Positions 52,731 to 61,655 of a DNA stretch of 64,000 nt are shown in pieces. Below the pieces are notes generated by a model. That model did no database searches. It was given only the letters and a program-made list of their open reading frames with translations, and had not been told where the DNA came from. Source of the DNA: an uncultured Pelagibacteraceae bacterium (GTDB lineage Bacteria > Pseudomonadota > Alphaproteobacteria > Pelagibacterales > Pelagibacteraceae). Position numbers and translations under genes: made by a program. The number at the start of each line of letters is the position of its first letter. The stretch's first letter is position 1. The stretch spans positions 21,953 to 85,952 of the forward strand of contig CACLZS010000004.1 of NCBI GenBank assembly GCA_902611465.1, given 5' to 3'.

Positions 52731-53142
52731 CAAAAATATTATTAAAGAGCTTAACGATTATTTGGAGGAATTTAATCTAACAGAAATAGAATACACGGAA
52801 AAAGATCTTAAAGTAAAAGTTTCAAAATCCAAATATTTGAAAAATATTGAAACCCCAGAACCTAAAAACAAAATTAGTTCGATTACAGAGGATGTTAAAA
52901 TTGATAATTCTAAAAAAATAACATCCCCTATAATTGGTACTGCGTATCTTGCTCCAGAACCAGGAGGCAAAAAATTTATTGATATTAATCAAAAAATTAA
53001 AAAAGGTGATACAGTCATGATAGTCGAGGCGATGAAAACTATGAATCATATTCCAAGCCCAAAAGATGGGGTTGTAGTGGAAGTCTGTGTTGATGATGGT
53101 CAGCCTGTTGAGTTTGGCCAGACTATTGCAATCTTAAAATAA
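52720..53142 (+). CDS. accB: Biotin carboxyl carrier protein of acetyl-CoA carboxylase
   Basis: A 140-residue carrier subunit. The N-terminal helix ELNDYLEEFNLTEIEY is followed by a Lys-rich linker and a biotinyl domain from about residue 68 (SPIIGTAYLAPEPGGKKF). The biotin lysine is in VEAMKTMNHI; the usual residue after MK is M, L or V, and here it is T. The end is GQPVEFGQTIAILK. It lies 4 bases before accC. Confidence 0.95.
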   Translation: MKINKNIIKELNDYLEEFNLTEIEYTEKDLKVKVSKSKYLKNIETPEPKNKISSITEDVKIDNSKKITSPIIGTAYLAPEPGGKKFIDINQKIKKGDTVMIVEAMKTMNHIPSPKDGVVVEVCVDDGQPVEFGQTIAILK

Positions 53143-53146
53143 ATTA

Positions 53147-54484
53147 ATGTTTAAGAAAATACTTATAGCTAATAGAGGTGAAATAGCGGTACGTATAATT
53201 CGAGCTTGCAAAGAATGGGGTATATCAACAGTAGCTATCCATTCAGATGTCGATAGAGAAAGCATGCATGTAAGATTAGCTGATGAAAGTATTTGCGTTG
53301 GACCACACCAACCAACGTTTAGTTATTTAAACATTCCTGCGATAATGTCAGCCATCGAACTGACAGGTGCTGAAGCTGTTCACCCTGGATATGGTTTTCT
53401 GTCAGAAAATTTTGAGTTTGCAAAAATGTTAGAGGAAAATAATATAAAATTTATTGGCCCATCTTCTAGTCTTATAAAAATGATGGGAGACAAAATTGAA
53501 GCAAAAAAAGTTGCTAAAGAATATGGACTTCCAATTATAGAGGGGTCTGATGGTGGAATTAAAGATATTAATGAAGCAAAAAAAATATGTGAGAAAGTTG
53601 GTTTTCCCATTCTAATTAAGGCATCTGGGGGTGGCGGTGGAAAAGGAATGAAAATTGTAAATAAATTAGAAGAATTTGAAAATCTTTTTTTAACTGCAAA
53701 ACAAGAGGCAAAAAAGTTTTTTGGAAACGATGAGGTTTACATTGAAAAATTTTTTCAAAATCCAAGACACATTGAAGTACAGGTCTTATCAGGTAAGAAT
53801 AGAACTGTTCATTTGCATGAAAGAGATTGTTCTGTTCAGCGAAGACATCAAAAACTTATAGAAGAAACTCCCAGTCCAGTTTTAGATGATGTGGTCAGAA
53901 AAGATCTATTTGAAAAGACAGTCAATATGGTTAGCAAAATTGGATATGAAGGAGCTGGAACAGTTGAATTTATATACGAGGACGGGAAATTCTATTTTTT
54001 GGAAATGAATACCAGGGTGCAAGTTGAACACCCAGTAACTGAAATGGTTACTGGAATTGATATAATAAAAGAGCAGATTTGGATAGCTTTCTCTGGAGAT
54101 ACTGCTTTAAAACAAAGTGACATAAACCCTAGAGGCCATGCTATAGAATGCAGAATTAATGCAGAGGATCCAAGCAATAATTTTCAACCCTCACCAGGCA
54201 AGATAGGTATGTGCCATCAACCATCTGGATTTAGAACAAGAGTTGATGGATCTATATACCAAGGATATAAAATTACCCCTTATTATGACAGCATGGTTTG
54301 TAAAGTAATTACACATGGAAGAAATAGAGAAGAAGCAATTCAAAGAATGTTAAGGTCTCTTGATGAGTTTGTGATAGATGGAATAACAACTACGATAGAA
54401 TTACATAAAGTATTGCTTAATAACAAAAAATTTATAACATCTGACTTCAATGTAAGCTGGTTGGATAAAGAGAAAGTTATCTAA
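53147..54484 (+). CDS. accC: Biotin carboxylase subunit of acetyl-CoA carboxylase
   Basis: A 445-residue ATP-grasp enzyme that carboxylates biotin on AccB for fatty-acid synthesis. KILIANRGEIAVRIIRACKE at the start, HPGYGFLSEN, the glycine-rich ATP loop KASGGGGGKGMKI, HLHERDCSVQRRHQKL, EMNTRVQVEHPVTEMVTGID and HAIECRINAEDP are all in place. Its stop shares CTAA with the convergent DUF2155 gene. The aat gene often found between accC and DUF2155 in alphaproteobacteria is missing. Confidence 0.98.
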   Translation: MFKKILIANRGEIAVRIIRACKEWGISTVAIHSDVDRESMHVRLADESICVGPHQPTFSYLNIPAIMSAIELTGAEAVHPGYGFLSENFEFAKMLEENNIKFIGPSSSLIKMMGDKIEAKKVAKEYGLPIIEGSDGGIKDINEAKKICEKVGFPILIKASGGGGGKGMKIVNKLEEFENLFLTAKQEAKKFFGNDEVYIEKFFQNPRHIEVQVLSGKNRTVHLHERDCSVQRRHQKLIEETPSPVLDDVVRKDLFEKTVNMVSKIGYEGAGTVEFIYEDGKFYFLEMNTRVQVEHPVTEMVTGIDIIKEQIWIAFSGDTALKQSDINPRGHAIECRINAEDPSNNFQPSPGKIGMCHQPSGFRTRVDGSIYQGYKITPYYDSMVCKVITHGRNREEAIQRMLRSLDEFVIDGITTTIELHKVLLNNKKFITSDFNVSWLDKEKVI

Positions 54485-54885
54485 CTATAACATTTTTTTA
54501 ACCAAACATCATAAACTGGATGATCAAATGGTCTAATTGATGGACTTGATGCGAATGTCCAATCATTAAAAACAAACACTTTATCATTATTATTCATTGA
54601 AATATCTTTTACTTGCATAAAAGCCGTAACTTCTGGGTCATCATCAAATTCTGAATTATAACATTTTAACACTTTTATACTTAGATTTTGAAATGAAAGT
54701 TCTTCACCTACTTGTATCTTAATATTCGTATTTTTTGAACTTACCTTATCAAGAACACTAAGTTCTGCGGTTGTCTCACTTTGTGGAATAGACTCAGCAA
54801 GTAAATTATTTATTATAAAGAAGCTAAAAACTGTTAATAATAATAATTTAACTCTTCCAACTTTTGTATTTTTTTTTAAAAGCAT
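54481..54885 (-). CDS. DUF2155-family exported protein
   Basis: A 134-residue protein from the start MLLKKNTKVGRVKLLLLTVF, with a signal or anchor segment ending near NNLLAES. Family marks are AELSVLDKVSSK, FQNLSIKVLKCYN, AFMQVKD and the FNDWTFASSPSIRPFDHPVYDVWLKKC block (core DWTFASSPSIRPFDHPVYDV). The function of this family is unknown; in alphaproteobacteria it sits next to the NDUFA12 gene, as here. The start lies 38 bases inside that gene, and a longer in-frame reading (54957) would overlap even more. Confidence 0.88.
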   Translation of the reverse strand: MLLKKNTKVGRVKLLLLTVFSFFIINNLLAESIPQSETTAELSVLDKVSSKNTNIKIQVGEELSFQNLSIKVLKCYNSEFDDDPEVTAFMQVKDISMNNNDKVFVFNDWTFASSPSIRPFDHPVYDVWLKKCYS

Positions 54886-55207
54886 TATTATATTTTTTTG
54901 GGTGATAAGAATTTTCTGATCCTGTTTGGTTAGGTAAATGTTCTTTCTGCCAATCATATTTTTTTAAATTATGATCATTTTCAATTTTATTATTCATGTA
55001 ATGCATCCATGAATACCATTCATTGGGTATTTTTGATGCTTCAACCTCACCATTATAAATTACCCATCTTCTTCCTGATTTACTTTCATAATATTTATTT
55101 CCATTTTTATCTTCACCAACTAGTTTTCCTGAAAAAAATATTTGCAATCTTGTTCCAAACGTCTGTTGATTCCACCAGGTAAAAATTTGTTTAAATACTG
55201 TCAACAT
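54848..55207 (-). CDS. NDUFA12-family complex I subunit (17.2 kDa type)
   Basis: A 119-residue accessory subunit of NADH:ubiquinone oxidoreductase, shared by alphaproteobacteria and mitochondria. FTWWNQQTFGTRL, FFSGKLVGEDKNGNKYYESK, RRWVIYNGEVEASKIPNEWY, SWMHYMNN and W-x-K-EHLPNQTGSENSY are the family blocks. Its 3' end overlaps the DUF2155 gene by 38 bases. It is divergent from the TSCPD-domain gene; the 114-base gap holds only AT-rich sequence. Confidence 0.95.
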   Translation of the reverse strand: MLTVFKQIFTWWNQQTFGTRLQIFFSGKLVGEDKNGNKYYESKSGRRWVIYNGEVEASKIPNEWYSWMHYMNNKIENDHNLKKYDWQKEHLPNQTGSENSYHPKKYNNAFKKKYKSWKS

Positions 55208-55321
55208 AAAAGTTTATTTTTTTTCAATTTAAAATTGTAAATATTAAATTAGACTAAAATTTTAAATTTCTATATATATTATATCTTAAGATTCAATTTT
55301 ATAAATAAATAAGGAAATTCA

Positions 55322-56146
55322 ATGGCAAAATATTTAGTAGAAACATATTACACCTGTAGCTTTAAAGTATGTCATTACTTGGATGATATAGACGAAAAAA
55401 ACATACAAAATATAGAGAAAAGAGATGACGGTAAATTTGAGATACTGGACGTAAAACTAGATAATAGAAAAACGAAAAATTTAGAAAAGATTGAAAAAAA
55501 CAAGATAAATGTTGTTAAAAAAGAGCTTTCTCAGCCTGAGCAAAAGAACAGTCTTAAAATTAACCAAGAAATGTTAACTAAAAATATTAAAGATAATAAT
55601 GGTAAAAGATTTAGTATGCCTGATAGAAGAAAAGGCTATATTCAAAAAGCGTCGATTGGTAATCATAAAGTATACCTGCATACAGGTGAGTACGAAGACG
55701 GCAAAATAGGGGAAATATTTATTGATACAAGTAAAGAAGGTGAGCTAGTAAAAGCTACAATGAATAACTTTGCTATAGCTGTTTCACTTGGATTGCAGTA
55801 TGGAGTTCCTTTAGACGAATTTGTTAATGCTTTTGTAGATACTAAATTTGAACCCTCAGGAAAGGTATTTGGAAATGACAGAATTTTAAGTGCTACATCA
55901 ATATTAGATTATATATTTAGAGAATTAGCAATATCATATCTAAATAGAGAAGATCTAGCTCATACACCTTCTATTGGAGGATCTGATACTTTAGATGAAA
56001 CTAGCACAGATGAAAACAATGAAGATAAAACTCAATTCTTGAAATTAGTAAAAGATATCACAAGCAAAGGATTTGTAAGAAGTAATTATAAAAAGAAATT
56101 AGTAGATCTGTCAGCTTTTAAAATTAACCTTAAAGGAAAGAAATAA
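55322..56146 (+). CDS. Stand-alone TSCPD domain protein (class II ribonucleotide reductase C-terminus-like)
   Basis: A 274-residue protein in two parts. Residues 1-100, starting [20 protein letters not shown], are charged and unrecognised. From about residue 105, [58 protein letters not shown] and [20 protein letters not shown] follow the C-terminal domain of adenosylcobalamin-dependent ribonucleotide reductases (NrdJ), normally fused to the catalytic barrel. No catalytic part is encoded nearby. It may be a detached NrdJ tail working in trans or a regulator that borrowed the domain. The ribosome site AAGGAA precedes the ATG. Confidence 0.85.
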   Translation: MAKYLVETYYTCSFKVCHYLDDIDEKNIQNIEKRDDGKFEILDVKLDNRKTKNLEKIEKNKINVVKKELSQPEQKNSLKINQEMLTKNIKDNNGKRFSMPDRRKGYIQKASIGNHKVYLHTGEYEDGKIGEIFIDTSKEGELVKATMNNFAIAVSLGLQYGVPLDEFVNAFVDTKFEPSGKVFGNDRILSATSILDYIFRELAISYLNREDLAHTPSIGGSDTLDETSTDENNEDKTQFLKLVKDITSKGFVRSNYKKKLVDLSAFKINLKGKK

Positions 56147-57931
56147 TTATTTTTTCTTTTTAATATTTAAATTTAACTCTTTTAGTTGATCATCTGAAAC
56201 TTCAGATGGTGCATTCATCATCAAATCTTGTGCATTTTGGTTCATTGGAAACATAGTAACTTCTCTTATGTTTTTTTCATTTGCCAAAAGCATAACAATT
56301 CTATCAATTCCTGGAGCTATTCCTCCATGGGGTGGTGCTCCATAACTCAAGGCATTTATCATTCCACTAAATTTTTTATTTACATCATTTTTTGAATAGC
56401 CAGCAATTTCAAATAATTTATACATTAATTCAGGAATATGATTTCTTATAGCCCCTGATGATAGCTCAATACCATTACAAACAATATCATATTGATAGGC
56501 TTTAATATTTAAAGGATTTAAAAGGTCTAATTTATTTAGTTCTCCTTGTGGCATTGAAAACGGATTATGACTAAATTTGATTTTTTTTGTTGTTTCATCA
56601 ATCTCATACATTGGATAATCAACAATCCAACAAAATGAAAATGTTTTATTATCAATTAAATCTAAATCATCTGCTATTTTATTTCTTGCAGCACTTAGTA
56701 TTTTTTCTACATCATTTTTTTTTCCGCAGGAAAGAAATATGGTATCACCAATATTTGCCTTTGTTTGTTTAATAATTTCTTCTAATGATTTTTCTGAAAA
56801 AAATTTTCCAATTGGTCCTTTGGCATTTATTTTATCATCTTTTTCTAAGGTAAAATATGCAAGACCAGAAGAACCTTGATCTTTAGCCCATTTATCAATT
56901 CCATCAAAGAAACTTCTAGGTTTATCTTTTGTATTTTTGGTGACTACTGCTCTAACTATTGAGCCATTTTTCACTAATTTCTTAAATATTTCAAATTTTA
57001 CATCCTTCCTCTCAAAAATGTTTGTTAAATCTGAAATTTCTAATGGATTTCTTAAATCAGGTTTGTCCGATCCATATTTAAGCATCGCATCTTCATAAGT
57101 AATTCTAGGAAATTTTTCATGAAGGATTTTCTTATTACTGAAAGATTTAAATAGTTTTAAAAATAAAGTTTCAATTACTTTAAAAACATCTTCTTGTTCA
57201 ACGAATGACATTTCGACGTCTAATTGATAAAATTCTCCAGGACTTCTGTCTGCTCTTGCGTCCTCATCTCTAAAACATGGTGCTATTTGAAAATATTTAT
57301 CAAACCCAGATACCATGATGAGTTGCTTAAATTGTTGTGGTGCTTGTGGTAAAGCATAAAATTTGCCAGGATTTAATCTACTAGGCACAAGAAAGTCTCT
57401 TGCACCTTCTGGACTAGATGAAGTTAAGATAGGGGTTTGAAATTCTAAAAAACCAAGTTTTTGCATTTCATTTCTAATAAAAGAGATTACTTTTGATCTT
57501 AAAATAATATTTTGATGTATTTTTTTTCTTCTTAAATCTAGAAATCTATATTTAAGTCTTATTTCTTCAGCATATTCTTGATCAGAAAAAACTGGCATTG
57601 GCAGATCTTTTGTTTCACCTAAAATATCAATCTCATCAATCTTAACTTCTATTTCTCCAGTAGAAATATTTTTGTTGATTGTTTCATCTAATCTCTCAAT
57701 TACTACCCCTGTAACTTTAATTACAGTTTCTAAAGAAAGTTTTTCAATTTTCTTAAAAATTTCATTACTTTTGTCTATAACGCATTGAGTAATTCCAAAG
57801 TTATCTCTTAAATCTACAAATAAAAGGTTTCCATGGTCTCTTTTTTTGTTAATCCAACCGGATAAAGAAATTTTTTTTTCTTTATGAGATTTAGTTAGCT
57901 CTCCACAGTTATGAGTTCTATATTTATTCAA
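56147..57931 (-). CDS. aspS: Aspartyl-tRNA synthetase
   Basis: A 594-residue class II synthetase of the bacterial type. The N-terminal OB anticodon domain has LSGWINKKRDHGNLLFVDLRD (core GWINKKRDHGNLLFVDLRD); motif 2 is FRDEDARADRSPGEFYQLD, the bacterial insertion domain covers about residues 285-415, and motif 3 is GGIAPGIDRIVMLL. The stop abuts that of the TSCPD gene (TAATTA). The following hda gene begins upstream; aspS starts 1 base after the hda stop. Confidence 0.97.
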   Translation of the reverse strand: MNKYRTHNCGELTKSHKEKKISLSGWINKKRDHGNLLFVDLRDNFGITQCVIDKSNEIFKKIEKLSLETVIKVTGVVIERLDETINKNISTGEIEVKIDEIDILGETKDLPMPVFSDQEYAEEIRLKYRFLDLRRKKIHQNIILRSKVISFIRNEMQKLGFLEFQTPILTSSSPEGARDFLVPSRLNPGKFYALPQAPQQFKQLIMVSGFDKYFQIAPCFRDEDARADRSPGEFYQLDVEMSFVEQEDVFKVIETLFLKLFKSFSNKKILHEKFPRITYEDAMLKYGSDKPDLRNPLEISDLTNIFERKDVKFEIFKKLVKNGSIVRAVVTKNTKDKPRSFFDGIDKWAKDQGSSGLAYFTLEKDDKINAKGPIGKFFSEKSLEEIIKQTKANIGDTIFLSCGKKNDVEKILSAARNKIADDLDLIDNKTFSFCWIVDYPMYEIDETTKKIKFSHNPFSMPQGELNKLDLLNPLNIKAYQYDIVCNGIELSSGAIRNHIPELMYKLFEIAGYSKNDVNKKFSGMINALSYGAPPHGGIAPGIDRIVMLLANEKNIREVTMFPMNQNAQDLMMNAPSEVSDDQLKELNLNIKKKK

Positions 57932-57932
57932 T

Positions 57933-58589
57933 TTACAAAATTTCTCTTATAGTTTTTAAATTAATTGGTTTTTTTTTTTTTAAACTTAACTCGTCAATCT
58001 TATATATAAATTCGTCAATTTTTCTATAAGATCTGTCAACCCTCCTAATTATGAAATTTATAATTTTTTTTTCGATTTTAATCTGACGATCAGAAAAATT
58101 CTTTAAAATAATAGCAAAAAGTAATTCATCATCTGGATTTTCAATTTCTGCGTAAAGACAATTTTTTGATCTTGATGCTAAATCAGGTAATTTATATTTA
58201 ATTTTGTTAATTGGTTTTAATGAATTTATCAGTAAATATTTATTATCATGATCTATTAGATTAAAAATTGAATAAAGTATTTCCTCTTCATTGCACTCTT
58301 CAAAATCATCAATAATTATACTTTCATATAATTTAAGACTTTTAAAAATTGAATTATCAATCTCATTTCCTCTAACTAAAAAAGCTTTTGATTTTAACTT
58401 AAAGATATTTGCTAGATGGCTTTTGCCAGAGAATTTTTCACCTGAAATATTTAATATTTTTTTTTCCCAGTCTGGCCATCTATTAATAAAATTAAATGCA
58501 TTAGAATTGCTTTTCGATAAATAAAAATCATGTTCATTAAAATTGGTTTTATAATCTAACTCTAGTAGTAATTGGTTTAATTCACTCAT
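57933..58589 (-). CDS. hda: DnaA-related replication regulator (Hda/HdaA)
   Basis: A 218-residue AAA+ protein resembling DnaA domain III without the DNA-binding domain. NEHDFYLSKSNSNAFNFINRWPDW, a degenerate Walker A GEKFSGKSHLANI, Walker B IIIDDFE, and a C-terminal lid with KNFSDRQIKIEKKIINFIIRR followed by YRKIDEFIYKID fit Hda, which stimulates ATP hydrolysis by DnaA after initiation. I use the start MSELNQ at 58589, which overlaps the upstream gene by 4 bases (ATGA); an ATG 12 bases earlier is also in frame. Confidence 0.87.
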   Translation of the reverse strand: MSELNQLLLELDYKTNFNEHDFYLSKSNSNAFNFINRWPDWEKKILNISGEKFSGKSHLANIFKLKSKAFLVRGNEIDNSIFKSLKLYESIIIDDFEECNEEEILYSIFNLIDHDNKYLLINSLKPINKIKYKLPDLASRSKNCLYAEIENPDDELLFAIILKNFSDRQIKIEKKIINFIIRRVDRSYRKIDEFIYKIDELSLKKKKPINLKTIREIL

Positions 58590-59662
58590 TTTACTTTCCA
58601 ATTTGGTGAAGTGGTATCAACAATAATATCATAATTTGAAATATCTTTTAAAAATCTGTTTGGACTACTACTATAGTAAACTTTATAGATTGTTTTGGTA
58701 TTATCAAATTTTTCAATAGTGTAATAATTGACAAAATCCAAATTTGCCAAAGTATTTTCAAGTTTTAAGGATTTTTTTATATTAAAAGAATTTACAGATA
58801 ATCGAATTGGTACTGACGAAGATGGATTCATTTTATTAATAGATTTCCAATTATCTTCATATTTATTTTTTATATTTAATATCATTGAATTTAAATTTGA
58901 CTGATCCAGAATATTTATATTTGTAAAATTTTCATTTGATATTAAAAATTTATCATCAAATTTAATTTTAGAATAAAATTTTATATTATTTTTTCTTTTG
59001 AAAACTATCATTATTATATAATTTTCGGAATTATATTTTTGTAATATTTTTTCAAAATTAAAATTTTCTATATTTTTCAAATTTTTTTTTATTGTTAAAT
59101 AGTCTTCCATATCTTCATTTGGTAAAATATAATTAATTTGAAAATAATTTTCTTGTATATTTTCCCAATTTTTTACAAAAATGTCATCATTCAAATAATT
59201 AAAACTACTTTTTTCTAAATCAACTAAGATTGGTAGAAAAAAAACATCTATTTTTTTTGGTAAAGAAAGAATTATATTTTTAGAATTAAAAAATTTAATC
59301 AATTTTTTTCTATTAAATTCAACCTCCATAATATTTTTATATTTTTGGTTTACAAATTTTTCATCTAATATTGAAAAGTTATCTACTAATTTTTTAATAT
59401 CGTCTATTGAAGTATCTGTAATTTTGTTTAGATACTTTCCTTCTAGTATCATTTGAGAGAGGTTCTGAAATGCTTTTTTAAAGCCTCTATCAATAACTTT
59501 TATCTTATTAAAATTAAGATTATATTCTTCCTCAAGTTCTATTTTTGAAATAACAAAAGTTTTTGAGTATGCAATGTTTGTGGAAAACTCTGTAAAATTG
59601 AAGGTTAAAAATATAAAAAATATATATAAGCAAATAAGAATTTTTTTTTTAAATAAAAACAT
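58586..59662 (-). CDS. Exported protein, DUF2066-like
   Basis: A 358-residue protein from the start MFLFKKKILICLYIFFIFL, with a clear signal/anchor segment. The remainder is Asn/Lys/Ile-rich. The place directly upstream of hda and divergent from purM, the size and the pattern of an N-terminal VIDRGFKKAFQNLSQMIL stretch suggest the DUF2066 family, which is found there in alphaproteobacteria. I have no function to offer. Only 11 bases separate its start from the purM start; the in-frame upstream ATG (59695) would lie inside purM and is rejected. Confidence 0.7.
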   Translation of the reverse strand: MFLFKKKILICLYIFFIFLTFNFTEFSTNIAYSKTFVISKIELEEEYNLNFNKIKVIDRGFKKAFQNLSQMILEGKYLNKITDTSIDDIKKLVDNFSILDEKFVNQKYKNIMEVEFNRKKLIKFFNSKNIILSLPKKIDVFFLPILVDLEKSSFNYLNDDIFVKNWENIQENYFQINYILPNEDMEDYLTIKKNLKNIENFNFEKILQKYNSENYIIMIVFKRKNNIKFYSKIKFDDKFLISNENFTNINILDQSNLNSMILNIKNKYEDNWKSINKMNPSSSVPIRLSVNSFNIKKSLKLENTLANLDFVNYYTIEKFDNTKTIYKVYYSSSPNRFLKDISNYDIIVDTTSPNWKVK

Positions 59663-59673
59663 AACTTTGTTAT

Positions 59674-60696
59674 ATGGCATCAAATAAATTAACATACAGT
59701 AAGAGCGGAGTTAATATTCCAAAAGCGGATAGTTTTGTTAAGTTCATAAGTTCACTAACTAGAAAATCAAGCAAAAGTGGTGATTTTAAGAATATAGGTG
59801 GTTTTGGTGCTGTCTCCACAATTCCTAGAAAATATAAAGAACCTCGCATTGTTACAAGTACTGATGGAGTTGGCACTAAAATTGAGATTGCAAATGACTT
59901 AAATAAATTTGATACGATTGGAATTGATCTTGTGGCTATGTGTGTAAATGATTTGTTGGTTCAAGGAGCTAAACCATATTTATTCTTAGACTATATATCC
60001 GTGAGTAAAATAAATTTAAGTAAATTAAAAAATTTAGTAAGAGGAATTATTAATGGATGTAATATAGCCAACTGTAAATTAGTTGGTGGTGAAACTGCAG
60101 AAATGCCTGGGACATACTCAAAGGGTAAATTTGATATTGCAGGTTTTGCTGTTGGCCTTGTTGAAAAAAAAAAATTACTCCAGAATAAAATTAAAAATAA
60201 TGACCTTATTTTAGCAGTTCCATCAAATGGACTACACTCAAATGGATTTTCATTAGTAAGATATGTTATTAAAAAAAAAAGAATTAATCTAAAAACAAAT
60301 AAATTCCTTAAAGAGGAATTAATTAGACCAACAAAAATTTATGTTAAAGAATTATCAATAATAAATGAAAAAAATTTGATTAATGGGTGTGCAAATATAA
60401 CTGGTGGTGGACTAGCAGACAATCTTAAAAGAATAATTCCAAAAAACCTAGGTGTAGAAATAAACCTAAATAACATTAAAACGTTAAAAATTTTTAAATG
60501 GCTACATAAAATGGGTATAGGTGATAAAGAAATGTTAAAAACTTTTAATTGTGGTGTAGGATTTTGTTTAGTGATAAAACCTGAAAATTATAATAAAATT
60601 TTTAAATATTTTGGAAGAAACTTTAAACCCTACGTAATTGGTAAGATTGTTAAAAATTCAAAAAAAATTAAATTAAGTGGAAAAATATCCTGGTAA
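59674..60696 (+). CDS. purM: Phosphoribosylformylglycinamidine cyclo-ligase
   Basis: A 340-residue AIR synthetase of purine synthesis. YSKSGVNIPKADSFVKFI, GGFGAVSTIPRKYKEP, STDGVGTKIEIAND, DLVAMCVNDLLVQGAKPYLFLDY (core CVNDLLVQGAKPYLFLDY), LVGGETAEMPGTY and ITGGGLADNLKRIIP are diagnostic. It overlaps purN by 20 bases. Its start is 11 bases from the divergent DUF2066-like gene. Confidence 0.97.
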   Translation: MASNKLTYSKSGVNIPKADSFVKFISSLTRKSSKSGDFKNIGGFGAVSTIPRKYKEPRIVTSTDGVGTKIEIANDLNKFDTIGIDLVAMCVNDLLVQGAKPYLFLDYISVSKINLSKLKNLVRGIINGCNIANCKLVGGETAEMPGTYSKGKFDIAGFAVGLVEKKKLLQNKIKNNDLILAVPSNGLHSNGFSLVRYVIKKKRINLKTNKFLKEELIRPTKIYVKELSIINEKNLINGCANITGGGLADNLKRIIPKNLGVEINLNNIKTLKIFKWLHKMGIGDKEMLKTFNCGVGFCLVIKPENYNKIFKYFGRNFKPYVIGKIVKNSKKIKLSGKISW

Positions 60697-61255
60697 AATA
60701 AAGATAGCTGTATTTATTAGTGGTAGAGGTAGTAATTTAAAATCTTTAATAAAACACTCAAAAAAAAAAAATTCTTTAATCAAAATTATATTAGTTATTT
60801 CAAATAATCCAGATGCTAAAGGATTAAAATATGCGTCTAAATCAAAAATAAATATTTATAGTATAAAATTTAAGAATAAATCAAATTTTGAAAATTATTC
60901 ACTTAAATTACTAGAAAAATATAATATTGATTTACTTTGTTTGGCTGGTTTTATGAAAATATTGTCAGGTAATTTTATAAAAAAATTTTCTAAACCAATA
61001 TTAAATATTCACCCTTCACTTTTACCTAAATATAAAGGATTGAATACACATAAAAGAGCAATTAAAAATAAAGATAAATTTGCAGGAGCATCGATTCATA
61101 AAGTAACAGAAAAATTAGATTCAGGTAAAGTTATTTTACAAAAGAAAGTAAAAATCCTAAAATCAGATACTGTGAAAAGTTTGGAAAAAAAAGTTCTCAA
61201 AATTGAACATGAAATTTATCCAAAAGCTATTGATAAATTTTTGACTAATCTTTAA
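60677..61255 (+). CDS. purN: Phosphoribosylglycinamide formyltransferase
   Basis: A 192-residue 10-formyl-THF-dependent GAR transformylase. IAVFISGRGSNLKSLI holds the phosphate loop; LLCLAGFMKIL, the catalytic Asn-His in NIHPSLLPKYKGLNTH and the Asp in HKVTEKLDSGKVILQ are present. It follows purM with a 20-base overlap. Its 3' end overlaps that of the convergent ndk by 11 bases. Confidence 0.96.
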   Translation: MEKYPGKIKIAVFISGRGSNLKSLIKHSKKKNSLIKIILVISNNPDAKGLKYASKSKINIYSIKFKNKSNFENYSLKLLEKYNIDLLCLAGFMKILSGNFIKKFSKPILNIHPSLLPKYKGLNTHKRAIKNKDKFAGASIHKVTEKLDSGKVILQKKVKILKSDTVKSLEKKVLKIEHEIYPKAIDKFLTNL

Positions 61256-61655
61256 AAAAAAAGTCTAACTCAATCTTGGCATTTTCAACACTATCTGATC
61301 CATGGACAGAATTTTTGTCAATTGAAATACCATATTTTTTTCTAAGTGTTCCCTCTTCTGCATCTTTAGGATTAGTTGCTCCCATCAATTTTCTATTTTC
61401 AGAAACCGCATTTTCTTTTTGAATACACATGACAACGATAGGTCCAGAGGATAAATAGGCACATAAATCACTATAAAATGGTTTAGACTCATGAACTTTA
61501 TAAAACTTTTCAGCCTCATCTTTTGAAATATGAATTTTTTTTTCTTTTAAAATTTCAAATCCATTATTTTTAAATTCATTTTTAATCTGATCTTGCAAAT
61601 TTCTTTCAACAGCATCTGGTTTAATTATAGATAATGTCTGTTCAATATTACTCAT
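61245..61655 (-). CDS. ndk: Nucleoside diphosphate kinase
   Basis: A 136-residue enzyme that equilibrates nucleoside triphosphates. TLSIIKPDAVERN at the start, FYKVHESKPFYSDLCAYLSSG, LMGATNPKDAEEGTLRKKYG and the active-site His in NSVHGSDSVENA are standard. The start MSNIEQ at 61655 has a very good ribosome site (GAGGAG 6 bases upstream), which lies inside the last codons of pepA; pepA and ndk overlap by 8 bases. An ATG 12 bases upstream is also in frame but less likely. Confidence 0.97.
   Translation of the reverse strand: MSNIEQTLSIIKPDAVERNLQDQIKNEFKNNGFEILKEKKIHISKDEAEKFYKVHESKPFYSDLCAYLSSGPIVVMCIQKENAVSENRKLMGATNPKDAEEGTLRKKYGISIDKNSVHGSDSVENAKIELDFFFKD

Noticed and set aside
52758..53049. 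Two antisense frames opposite accB
   Set aside because: They mirror the conserved biotin carrier gene and have no support of their own.
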